A stretch of 64,000 nucleotides of DNA, taken from Rheinheimera sp. SA_1 (GTDB lineage: Bacteria; Pseudomonadota; Gammaproteobacteria; Enterobacterales; Alteromonadaceae). Positions 10,077 through 17,420 of the stretch are shown piece after piece. Made by a program: the position numbers and the translations under genes. The notes under the pieces were generated by a model, which saw only the letters and a program-made list of their open reading frames with translations, searched no databases and was not told where the DNA came from. The stretch's first letter is position 1; each line of letters opens with the position of its first letter. The stretch covers positions 558,001 to 622,000 of the forward strand of contig NZ_LXWK01000011.1 of the NCBI RefSeq assembly GCF_001669775.1. Reading direction: 5' to 3'.

Positions 10077-10094
10077 TATCTTTATGTGAAGATA
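10077..10094. promoter_or_regulatory. palindromic operator of the PecS-like regulon, copy 2
   Basis: TATCTTTA-TG-TGAAGATA is an 8-2-8 palindrome with one mismatch between its arms. It lies in the divergent region between indC and the regulator gene, 109 bases upstream of the indC start. It could control indC and possibly the regulator itself. A half-copy (ATCTTTATG) lies just upstream at about 10062-10070. Confidence 0.65.
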
Positions 10095-10265
10095 GATAAT
10101 TTAATGCTATTGTCATAAATAAATGAACACCAAGGCTAAAATTCGGATTTCATCATTGATTTATAATAAATTTATAGAAAGAAAACAGTGGTAATCCAAC
10201 TATTGTCGTGCAAGCAATGAGCGGCTAATATACCTTCCTGTAAAGAAACTTTAAGAGGAGATACT

Positions 10266-10760
10266 ATGAAGGATGATTTGGTTGATGCTGTTATCCAACA
10301 ATGGCAACGGGAACGGCCTGATGTGGATCCGATGCCAATGGCAGTTATGGGACGACTGGTCCGTAGCTGTGCTTTGTTTGATCGTGAACTAAGTACTGTT
10401 TTTAGCGAATTTGGGCTCAATGGTGGCGAATTTGATGTGATTGCCACTTTACGCCGCTCTGGCAAGCCTTATACCTTAACTCCGAATCAATTGTTACAGA
10501 CGCTGATGCTGACGTCCGGCTCCATGACCAACCGGATCGACAAGCTCGAAGCGAAGCAACTGGTCAGCCGGAGTCCGGATCCCCATGATCGACGCGGTGT
10601 ACTGGTTTCACTGACCGCAAAAGGCTTAGATATTATTGAACGCGCCTTGGTTCGCCATCTCGCCAAAGGGGAAGACCTGCTGGCTGAACTGAGCCACAGC
10701 GAACGTGATCAACTGGCGATGTTGCTGAAAAAGCTGCTGCAATCACAAGGCATGCAATAA
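10266..10760 (+). CDS. pecS: MarR-family transcriptional regulator, PecS-like
   Basis: This 164-aa MarR-type winged-helix regulator has the PecS N-terminal hallmark (IQQWQRERPDVD), the helix segment GGEFDVIATLRRSGKPYTLTP, the recognition region LTSGSMTNRIDKLE and the wing SRSPDPHDRRGV. In Dickeya, PecS represses indigoidine synthesis and a neighbouring PecM transporter. Here it is divergent from indC and a PecM-like gene lies in the next operon. ATG follows AAGAGGAGATACT, a strong ribosome site. It probably binds the TATCTTCA-N2-TGAAGATA palindromes at 4934, 10077, 14498 and 14536 (inference; this differs from the Dickeya PecS site as I remember it). Confidence 0.85.
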   Translation: MKDDLVDAVIQQWQRERPDVDPMPMAVMGRLVRSCALFDRELSTVFSEFGLNGGEFDVIATLRRSGKPYTLTPNQLLQTLMLTSGSMTNRIDKLEAKQLVSRSPDPHDRRGVLVSLTAKGLDIIERALVRHLAKGEDLLAELSHSERDQLAMLLKKLLQSQGMQ

Positions 10761-10835
10761 CTACCGCCAAACGCCCGTGAGCAGTGACTCCATAACTTGT
10801 TGGTTGAGCTGAATAAAACCACACCTGAAACTGAG

Positions 10836-10860
10836 CCCAATCACCAGACTGATGATTGGG
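10836..10860. terminator. hairpin between pecS-like gene and OYE gene
   Basis: Inverted repeat CCCAATCA / TGATTGGG with a 9-nt loop lies downstream of the regulator. It has no long U-run, so function as a terminator is only suggested by position. Confidence 0.35.
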
Positions 10861-10922
10861 GCAGGTTGACGATTGAAGCATACTGAGGGCTAGAGCAAGT
10901 TGATGAGCAGGACAAGCTGATA

Positions 10923-10952
10923 AGCAGGACAAAACCTATCGTTTGTCCTGCT
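10923..10952. terminator. strong inverted repeat between convergent genes
   Basis: Eleven-bp arms AGCAGGACAAA / TTTGTCCTGCT with an 8-nt loop lie just before the OYE stop codon. It is likely a bidirectional terminator for the convergent regulator and OYE operons. The left arm is itself a near-duplicate of the adjacent GAGCAGGACAAG. Confidence 0.5.
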
Positions 10953-10977
10953 ATCGCATCTTCATCAGCGCGGAAAC

Positions 10978-12096
10978 TCAGCCCAACACCAGCGGCTGAC
11001 GATTCAGCGCGGTCATTGGTGTTTGCTCTGCCAGGGTCGGATAGTCGGTGTATCCAGCAGCACCACCGCCATAAAAAGTGCTGGGATCAACCTGATTATA
11101 AGGTCCACCCTGACGGCTTCTGGCCACCAAATCCGGATTTGCCAAAAATAATGCGCCAAAGGCGACCGCATCCGCCAGACCTTGTTGCAAAATCTCACTG
11201 GCGATTGCCGGTGTCACAGCTCCGGCCAGCGTACTTTGATGTGGGTTCACGATCAGACAACCGGCCCACATTTGCCGTAACAAGGCCGTCATATCGCGGT
11301 TACCCGTTTCCATGATATGCAGGTAAGCCAGATCGGCAGGCAGCTGGCGGCACAATGCCGGATACAACATTAAAGCATCGGCTTCACGGATATCGTTATA
11401 GGGATTTTCCGGTGATAGTCTGATCCCGGTACGGCCGGCTCCGATGGCCGCAACCACTGCGGCAGTGACTTCCAGTGTCAGTCGTAGCCGGTTTTGCACC
11501 GAACCACCGTATGAGTCCGATCGCAGATTTGTGTTGTCCGCCATAAACTGATGTAACAGAAAACCATTGCCAGCGTGGATTTCCACACCGTCGAAACCGG
11601 CGTCAATGGCAAACTTTGCTGCGCTGGCAAAATCCACGATGGTCTGCCGGATGTCGGTGCTGTTCATTGCGCGCGGCACCGGATAAGGCTGCGGACCAGC
11701 CGCTGTGTAAGTAAAACCATTGGCCGCCACGGCTGAAGGAGCCAGCGACTGATGCGCACTGGCGTACAAAGATGGATGGCCGATACGGCCGGCATGCATC
11801 AGTTGCGCCACGATCAGCCCGCCCTGACGGTGAACGGCAGTGGTGACGGCACGCCAGCTATCGGCTTGCTGCTGATTGTGCAAACCAGGCGAGTGCATAA
11901 AGCCCTGCCCGGTGATATTTGGCTGGATCCCTTCACTAATCATCAGACCGGCGCCGGCACGCTGGGCGTAGTATTGCGCCATTAAAGCGGTGGCCAGGCC
12001 ATCGGCTGTGGCACGGTTGCGGCTCATCGGCGCCATCACAAATCGGTTCTGCAGCGCCAGTGCGCCTGTGGTCAGCGAACTATACAAAGTTGTCAT
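10978..12096 (-). CDS. Old Yellow Enzyme-family NADH:flavin oxidoreductase
   Basis: This 372-aa FMN-dependent ene-reductase belongs to the NemA/OYE family and is expected to reduce activated C=C bonds. Landmarks are NRFVMAPMSRNRA at the N-terminus, QLMHAGRIGHPSLY (residues ~98-111), GVEIHAGNGFLLHQF with the substrate-binding His/Asn pair (~170-184), and SDSYGGSVQNRLRLTLEV. It is the last gene of the four-gene operon; its ATG overlaps the stop of the DMT transporter (TGATG), which implies translational coupling. Its task in the pathway is unknown. It might tailor or detoxify an unsaturated intermediate, or it may serve a general stress function. Confidence 0.9.
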   Translation of the reverse strand: MTTLYSSLTTGALALQNRFVMAPMSRNRATADGLATALMAQYYAQRAGAGLMISEGIQPNITGQGFMHSPGLHNQQQADSWRAVTTAVHRQGGLIVAQLMHAGRIGHPSLYASAHQSLAPSAVAANGFTYTAAGPQPYPVPRAMNSTDIRQTIVDFASAAKFAIDAGFDGVEIHAGNGFLLHQFMADNTNLRSDSYGGSVQNRLRLTLEVTAAVVAAIGAGRTGIRLSPENPYNDIREADALMLYPALCRQLPADLAYLHIMETGNRDMTALLRQMWAGCLIVNPHQSTLAGAVTPAIASEILQQGLADAVAFGALFLANPDLVARSRQGGPYNQVDPSTFYGGGAAGYTDYPTLAEQTPMTALNRQPLVLG

Positions 12097-13028
12097 CAGA
12101 GTTTTCCTTTGTTTAATGGAGTGAATAATGGGTCGCTACCGGTCACTTCCGCTACCGGGGAAATGACTGGTGCTGGTGGCCGTTGCGCCAGCTTAATGGC
12201 GGCCAGAATGGCCAGAGCGCCAACAGCCTGCTGCAATGTAAGCACCTGATTTAATACAACATAACCAAAGACCAATGCCGAGACCGGGCTGGTAAAGGTT
12301 AAAAACGACACTGTGACTGCCGGCAAGCGTTGCAAAGCGCGAAACCACAACAAGTAAGCTAAGACGGCGCCAATCAGACAGAGATAACCGTAACCGGCCA
12401 GATTTCGCAGGCTGACCTGTGCCGGTAAACCCTCTTGCCACAATGCTATTGGCAATAACAGCAGCCCCCCCGCCAGTAATTGCCAGCCGGTGAAAGTCAC
12501 CAGACTGATACTGGCAGGTTTTGGCCACCTTTTACTCAGCACGATGCCAAGCGCCATCGACATCGCAGCACATAGCCCTGCTATAATCCCAATCACCGAC
12601 AAAGAAGCCTGTTGGACTGACACCAGCAGTGCAACACCACAGCTGGCGATGCCGGCCGCGACCATCGGCCGGGCCCGCAATGGTTCACGCAACAAAAACA
12701 CACTGAGCAGCATCACCAGCACCGGTTGACAGGACATCACCAGCGCCGCAACACCGCCTGGCAAGTGATAGGCAGCCACAAACAGACAATAAAAAAACAA
12801 GCCAATATTCAACGTGCCGAGCACTGCTGCCCGCCACCACCAGTGCCCCTGCGGCAGTTGACGCTGCCACAATATCAGTAGCAGTCCGGCTGGCAACGCC
12901 CGCAACAGCGATGCCAGCAATGGCCGGTCCGGTGGCAGCAGTTCGGTCGTCACCACATAAGTACTGCCCCAGATCACAGCCGCCAGCACGCCACACAACA
13001 GTGCCAGACTAAAGGATCGGCTGCTCAT
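12096..13028 (-). CDS. EamA/DMT-family transporter, PecM-like
   Basis: This 310-aa integral membrane protein has ten predicted hydrophobic segments in two EamA repeats (first starts LLCGVLAAVIWGSTYVVTTE, second near IIAGLCAAMSMALGIVLSKR). The WGSTYVVTTELLPPDRPLLA start is typical of the YdcZ/PecM branch. PecM in Dickeya is linked to indigoidine export and PecS signalling; MinT in minimycin clusters is also a self-protecting exporter. It overlaps the upstream UPRT gene by 4 bases (ATGA) and the downstream OYE gene by 1, so all are cotranslated. Export of the pigment or nucleoside is inferred from context. Confidence 0.85.
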   Translation of the reverse strand: MSSRSFSLALLCGVLAAVIWGSTYVVTTELLPPDRPLLASLLRALPAGLLLILWQRQLPQGHWWWRAAVLGTLNIGLFFYCLFVAAYHLPGGVAALVMSCQPVLVMLLSVFLLREPLRARPMVAAGIASCGVALLVSVQQASLSVIGIIAGLCAAMSMALGIVLSKRWPKPASISLVTFTGWQLLAGGLLLLPIALWQEGLPAQVSLRNLAGYGYLCLIGAVLAYLLWFRALQRLPAVTVSFLTFTSPVSALVFGYVVLNQVLTLQQAVGALAILAAIKLAQRPPAPVISPVAEVTGSDPLFTPLNKGKL

Positions 13029-13723
13029 ACCACCCCCGCCTGCCAGGTACCAAAATAACGGTCACCAAAGTCGCCAATACCCGGTACCATATAAGCCTGG
13101 CCGGTCAGACCCTGTTCAATACTGCTGGTGATGATCTGTACTTTTGGTTGCTGCAGGTTGACTCTGGCGATACCTGCAGGTGACGACAACAAATTCAGCA
13201 ATACAATCTGCTCCGCCGGCACCCCTTCCGCCAGCAACACGTCCAGAGCACATAACGCCGAGCCGCCGGTGGCCAGCATAGGTTCAAATAACATCACATA
13301 ACCCTGCGCAATATTCGCTGGCAGTTTGCTGTAGTACAGATGGGGTTGCTTGGTTTGCTGATGACGCTGGATCAGGATCTTGCCGATCGGGATATCCCGG
13401 TTGATCCGTTGCAGTTCAAACTCCATACTTTCACCGGCGCGCATGACAGAAACTGCGAACAGCGGTGTCGCCAACTTTTTTCCCTGATACGTTGCGCCAA
13501 CCGGTGTTGTCACCAGGTGATCCTGAAATGGCAACAAGCCATAAGCTTGCTCCAGTAACAACCGGATCACCTGATCGGCATAAAATGTAAAAGTGGATTG
13601 ACAGGCCCTGAGGTCACGCATCTGTGTATGTAGTGCGCGTAACCTGTCCGTTTGCGCCAGTTCGATCACAGGTACCGCAGCGCTGGTACTCACCGGAAAC
13701 ACCGGCAGAAGTTGTGCAGACAT
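13025..13723 (-). CDS. uracil phosphoribosyltransferase
   Basis: This 232-aa UPRT-family protein makes UMP from uracil and PRPP. Visible motifs are VMRAGESMEFELQRINRD, the PRPP-binding loop VMLFEPMLATGGSALCALDV (residues ~140-160) and the C-terminal uracil-binding region YMVPGIGDFGDRYFGT. It is probably not the housekeeping upp because it is embedded in the indigoidine-associated operon, overlapping the PecM-like gene. In minimycin biosynthesis the UPRT MinD protects the producer by raising the UMP pool against the toxic nucleotide. The same role is plausible here but is inference. ATG 13723 has AAGGAGC upstream. Confidence 0.88.
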   Translation of the reverse strand: MSAQLLPVFPVSTSAAVPVIELAQTDRLRALHTQMRDLRACQSTFTFYADQVIRLLLEQAYGLLPFQDHLVTTPVGATYQGKKLATPLFAVSVMRAGESMEFELQRINRDIPIGKILIQRHQQTKQPHLYYSKLPANIAQGYVMLFEPMLATGGSALCALDVLLAEGVPAEQIVLLNLLSSPAGIARVNLQQPKVQIITSSIEQGLTGQAYMVPGIGDFGDRYFGTWQAGVV

Positions 13724-13776
13724 AATGAGCTCCTTGCAAAAAAGCAGCCCGCGGCATCAACAGCGGGCCGGTTGAC

Positions 13777-14454
13777 TTAAGCGGCGAGTTCAGCAAAAGC
13801 CTGGCGGGCTTCGGCGACAAAACGACGGATCCGCGCAGCATCCTTGCGCCCGTCCGCCCCTTCCAGCCCGGTATGCGCATCCACTGCAGCAGGACGCACA
13901 TGGCGGATCGCGGCAGCTACATTGTCCGGCGTCAGGCCACCCGCCAACATCAGCGGTTTAGGCGAGCGCTTCACCAGCTCAGCGCTGACATCCCAGTTAT
14001 GTGTTAAGCCGGTCGCCCCTTTGGCTCCGGTTTTCGGGTTATAGGTATCCGTGATAAACATGTCGACATAGCTGGCACACTGATCAACCAGTTGCAGCAG
14101 CTCGTCAGCGTTATCTTCCTTCACCACCAGGCTTTTCAGAATGCACAGATCCGGTCTTAACTGACGCAGTTTTGCCATTTCGTCGACGCTGATATCACCG
14201 TGCAGCTGAACAGCTTTCACCCCTAACTCCTGACAAAAGCTACTGACTTGCCCGGCATCAGTCAGATAACTGATCAGCACACCAGCATGTGGCTGATCCA
14301 GCTCTGCAATAATGGCAATCGCAGACTGTTCGCTGATGTCGTCACGGCCAGATGGCAGCCGCAGCGGAAAACCCAGCCATTCAACGCCTTCATTTACTAT
14401 CAGTTGTGCTTCCTGCCGATCAATAATGCCGGCAACCTGGATCAAATGTTTCAT
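13777..14454 (-). CDS. TrpF-like (phosphoribosylanthranilate isomerase family) protein lacking catalytic Cys
   Basis: This 225-aa TIM-barrel protein aligns with TrpF along its length. It shows AVQLHGD (residues ~91-97), the GAKGATGLTHNWD phosphate-loop region, PLMLAGGLTPDNVAAAI and a C-terminal GRKDAARIRRF. In true TrpF the N-terminal strand carries Cys in VCG/ICG, the general base. Here the same strand reads QVAGII, so Cys is replaced by Ala. The aspartate strand is kept as FITDTYNP. This suggests a different reaction from anthranilate isomerisation, perhaps on a ribose-phosphate substrate of the nucleoside pathway. Start ATG 14454 has AGGGAG upstream; the longer in-frame start at 14496 would run into operator copy 3. 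First gene of its operon. Confidence 0.8.
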   Translation of the reverse strand: MKHLIQVAGIIDRQEAQLIVNEGVEWLGFPLRLPSGRDDISEQSAIAIIAELDQPHAGVLISYLTDAGQVSSFCQELGVKAVQLHGDISVDEMAKLRQLRPDLCILKSLVVKEDNADELLQLVDQCASYVDMFITDTYNPKTGAKGATGLTHNWDVSAELVKRSPKPLMLAGGLTPDNVAAAIRHVRPAAVDAHTGLEGADGRKDAARIRRFVAEARQAFAELAA

Positions 14455-14497
14455 TTCGCGCTCCCTGTGGGTTTGTGGTAAATATCTCACATTCATG

Positions 14498-14515
14498 TAT
14501 CTTCACCTGAAGATA
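14498..14515. promoter_or_regulatory. palindromic operator of the PecS-like regulon, copy 3
   Basis: A perfect 8-2-8 palindrome, TATCTTCA-CC-TGAAGATA, lies 44 bases upstream of the TrpF-like start. Its arms are identical to those of copy 1. Confidence 0.7.
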
Positions 14516-14535
14516 TATTTATTTAATACATAAAG

Positions 14536-14553
14536 AATCTTCATGTCAAGATA
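14536..14553. promoter_or_regulatory. palindromic operator of the PecS-like regulon, copy 4 (imperfect)
   Basis: AATCTTCA-TG-TCAAGATA departs from the shared palindrome at two positions. It starts 38 bp after the start of copy 3. Two sites in front of this operon could allow cooperative or looped repression. Confidence 0.55.
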
Positions 14554-14694
14554 TAATCAAAAAACAACAGACTAAAAATATTTGGCAATAGCTGTGACTA
14601 TTTGGCCGCAGCCAACCAGCTGTTGATCACCAGCCCATAGCTTTTCGCGGCAAATAGTGATAATTAATTTCACCCTGACTCAGGGAGAATAATA

Positions 14695-17163
14695 ATGACA
14701 AATTCAATAACCTATCGGCGATTATGGCTGACGCACGGGCTCACCCTGGCACTCGCCTTGCTGATAGCCGCTTGCCAGCCTGCATCAACGGCCGAACCAG
14801 GCCAAACAGCTCAATCTGATTTGAGCATCGCCGGTTTCACTGCCGCAATGTCCCAGCAACCAGGGCTCATTCCAATTTTTGCCGACGCCAAAAACGGCAA
14901 AGTGTATTTACAGGTTCCCGCCAAGGCGCCCGAATATTTGTATTATTCCAGCCTGCCACAAGGGTTGGGTTCGAATGATATCGGGCTGGATCGAGGCCAG
15001 TTGTTATCGCTCGACGCAAAATTGGTGGTGTTTGAAGATGCCGGTGAAAAAGTGTTGTTGCGCCAGCGCAATACCCAATATCGCGCCGTATCGGATAACC
15101 CGTTGGAACAACGTTCGGTCGAAGAAGCTTTTGCCAGCTCGGTATTGTGGGGGTTTCCGGTGGTCGCCCGCGACGCTGATTCGCTGCTGCTCGATGCCAC
15201 GGAATTTGTGCTGCGCGACAGCCATGGTGTAGCGCGTACCTTAGCGGCTACCAATCAGGGCGATTTTAGCCTGGATGCCAGCCGTTCTGCTTTGTACTGG
15301 CCTCGCACCAAAGCCTTCCCGAAAAATACTGAGCTTGAAGCAACCATCACGTTTACCGGCGATAAGCCGGGCGAATTTGTGCAGCAAGTGGCGCCGGATC
15401 CCTACAGCATCAGCGTGCGGATGCATCATAGTTTTGTGCAATTACCCGAAGCTGGTTTTGTCGCACGGCCATTTCATCCGGAAAGTGGTTTTTGGTCGTT
15501 TGAATACAAAGATTACGCGGTGCCGATTGAAGCAGAAATGATGCAAAGATTTGTTCCGCGGCATCGACTACAGAAAAAAGACCCGACAGCGGCCATCAGT
15601 GAAGCGGTTGAACCTATTGTCTATTATCTGGATCCTGGTGTGCCGGAGCCGGTGAGGTCAGCATTATTAGATGGCGCCAAGTGGTGGGATCAGGCGTTTG
15701 CCGCAGCCGGTTTCAAAGATGCTTTTCAGGTCAAGATGTTACCCGCCGATGCCGATCCGCTGGATGTGCGCTACAACGTGATCCAATGGGTGCACCGGGC
15801 GACTCGCGGCTGGTCTTATGGTTACGGACTGATGGACCCGCGTACCGGCGAAATTATTAAGGGCCATGTCACTTTAGGATCGCTGCGGGTGCGGCAGGAT
15901 TATTTGATTGCCCAGGGCATGACGGCACCATTTTCGGCTGAAGGTTCAGCATCTGCTACAACCACAGAAGACACCACGGCTCAGGCCGCGTTGAGCGAAA
16001 TGGCACTAGCGCGCATTCGTCAGTTATCTGCGCATGAAATTGGCCATACTCTGGGTATTGCCCATAACTTTGCCGCCAGCAATAAAGACCGCGCTTCGGT
16101 GATGGATTACCCGCATCCGGTGCTGAGTATGGGCGCTGACAATAAAATCACGCTCACCGGCGCTTATGCCAGTGGCATCGGCGACTGGGATAAACGGGTC
16201 ATTCAATATGGTTACGGTGACTTTGCAGATGATAAAACCCGGCTCGATTTTGTCGGCCAGGCGCACCAGCAAGGCTTCCGCTTTATCTCTGATCCGGACA
16301 GTAACGGTAGCAAGCTACCACACGCTTATTCCAGTTTATGGGACAACGGCGCTGATGCCGTGACCGAACTGGAACGCGTGATGAAGCTACGCCAACAAGC
16401 GCTGTCTAATTTCAGCAGCAAAGCCTTAGCGAATGGCCGGCCTTATTCTGACCTCGCCGAAATTTTAATGCCGGTGTATTTTGCCCATCGTTATCAAACC
16501 GAAGCAGCCGGCAAATGGCTGGGTGGTTATGACTATCGTTATCAGGTCAAAACTGCCGGAGAAAAACTGCTTTATCAAGCGGTGGCTGGCGCCGACCAAA
16601 CCCGCGCATTACAAGCGCTGCTCAGCACTATCAATCCGACGGCATTGGCTTTGCCGACTGCGGTGGAGCAGTTGATCCCGCCTAAAGCTTATGGTTACAG
16701 TAACAACCGCGAGAGCCCCCAGGGTTACACCGGGCTGGTACTGGATCCGCTGTCATTAGCGGAAGCTGCCGCGCAACATAGTTTTAGTATTTTGCTCAAT
16801 GGCGAACGGCTAGCCCGGTTACAGTGGCAACATCAAACGGACAACAGCGTGCCATCAGTGGCATTACTTCTCGCAAAAGTGTGGCAACAGCTGCAAACGC
16901 CGGCAGCCGCCAAACCATTGATTAGCCGGCGGTTGCAAGTGAGCTATCTGCTGCAGATATCGAAACTGGCACAAAACGAACAACTGGCCCCAGAAATTCG
17001 TGCTGAATTATTGGTGCTGCTGAACACTATCCAGCAAGGCGCCAAAGCAGCCAAAGATGCACATTCCCTATTGCTGCAGCAACTGGCGACACAGGCGCAA
17101 AAAGATGCCGCTAACCTGAGTAAACTAAAAGCTTTAGCACCGCCACCCGGTTCACCGATTTAG
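14695..17163 (+). CDS. zinc-dependent metalloprotease lipoprotein (metzincin motif)
   Basis: This 822-aa protein has a lipoprotein signal (ALALLIAACQPAS, Cys ~27), so it is probably anchored to a membrane facing the periplasm. At residues ~447-457 it carries the metzincin zinc motif HEIGHTLGIAH, followed by NFAASNKDRASVMDYPHP, whose Met is a candidate Met-turn. The family is the large DUF5117/DUF4953-type zinc protease group found in Bacteroidota and Gammaproteobacteria; substrates are unknown. ATG follows AGGGAGAATAATA. A hairpin terminator follows the stop, so it is probably monocistronic. It is divergent from the indigoidine-associated operon; its 5' region contains operator copies 3 and 4 at 140-200 bases upstream, so shared regulation cannot be excluded. 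Confidence 0.85.
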   Translation: MTNSITYRRLWLTHGLTLALALLIAACQPASTAEPGQTAQSDLSIAGFTAAMSQQPGLIPIFADAKNGKVYLQVPAKAPEYLYYSSLPQGLGSNDIGLDRGQLLSLDAKLVVFEDAGEKVLLRQRNTQYRAVSDNPLEQRSVEEAFASSVLWGFPVVARDADSLLLDATEFVLRDSHGVARTLAATNQGDFSLDASRSALYWPRTKAFPKNTELEATITFTGDKPGEFVQQVAPDPYSISVRMHHSFVQLPEAGFVARPFHPESGFWSFEYKDYAVPIEAEMMQRFVPRHRLQKKDPTAAISEAVEPIVYYLDPGVPEPVRSALLDGAKWWDQAFAAAGFKDAFQVKMLPADADPLDVRYNVIQWVHRATRGWSYGYGLMDPRTGEIIKGHVTLGSLRVRQDYLIAQGMTAPFSAEGSASATTTEDTTAQAALSEMALARIRQLSAHEIGHTLGIAHNFAASNKDRASVMDYPHPVLSMGADNKITLTGAYASGIGDWDKRVIQYGYGDFADDKTRLDFVGQAHQQGFRFISDPDSNGSKLPHAYSSLWDNGADAVTELERVMKLRQQALSNFSSKALANGRPYSDLAEILMPVYFAHRYQTEAAGKWLGGYDYRYQVKTAGEKLLYQAVAGADQTRALQALLSTINPTALALPTAVEQLIPPKAYGYSNNRESPQGYTGLVLDPLSLAEAAAQHSFSILLNGERLARLQWQHQTDNSVPSVALLLAKVWQQLQTPAAAKPLISRRLQVSYLLQISKLAQNEQLAPEIRAELLVLLNTIQQGAKAAKDAHSLLLQQLATQAQKDAANLSKLKALAPPPGSPI

Positions 17164-17180
17164 TCCCACCTTGACCAATA

Positions 17181-17211
17181 CCCCCAAAGTACTGATGGTG
17201 ACTTTTGGGGG
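17181..17211 (+). terminator. hairpin terminator after metalloprotease
   Basis: CCCCCAAAGT and ACTTTTGGGGG pair around a 10-nt loop with a one-base bulge, followed by TGTTT. It lies 18 bases after the stop codon, consistent with intrinsic termination. Confidence 0.6.
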
Positions 17212-17420
17212 TGTTTAGTCGACCTGCGCCTTGATTCAGATCAGGGTTAATCAAACAATAAAACCAAAAATATCATCAGCCTGCATTCTTTTTCTCACAT
17301 TCTGTAAAATCTTGATACATATTGCTTTTCAAACCAATTGCGGCATTTTTAACCACTGGTTATAGTAAATTTGTTCCAGCGACTGTGTTCCCCCCAAAAA
17401 CTAAAAAAAGGAAATTTGTT

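Noticed and set aside
13025-13723. UPRT as ordinary housekeeping upp
   Set aside because: Cannot be excluded, but its 4-base overlap with the PecM-like gene and shared operator argue for a pathway role, so no gene symbol was assigned.
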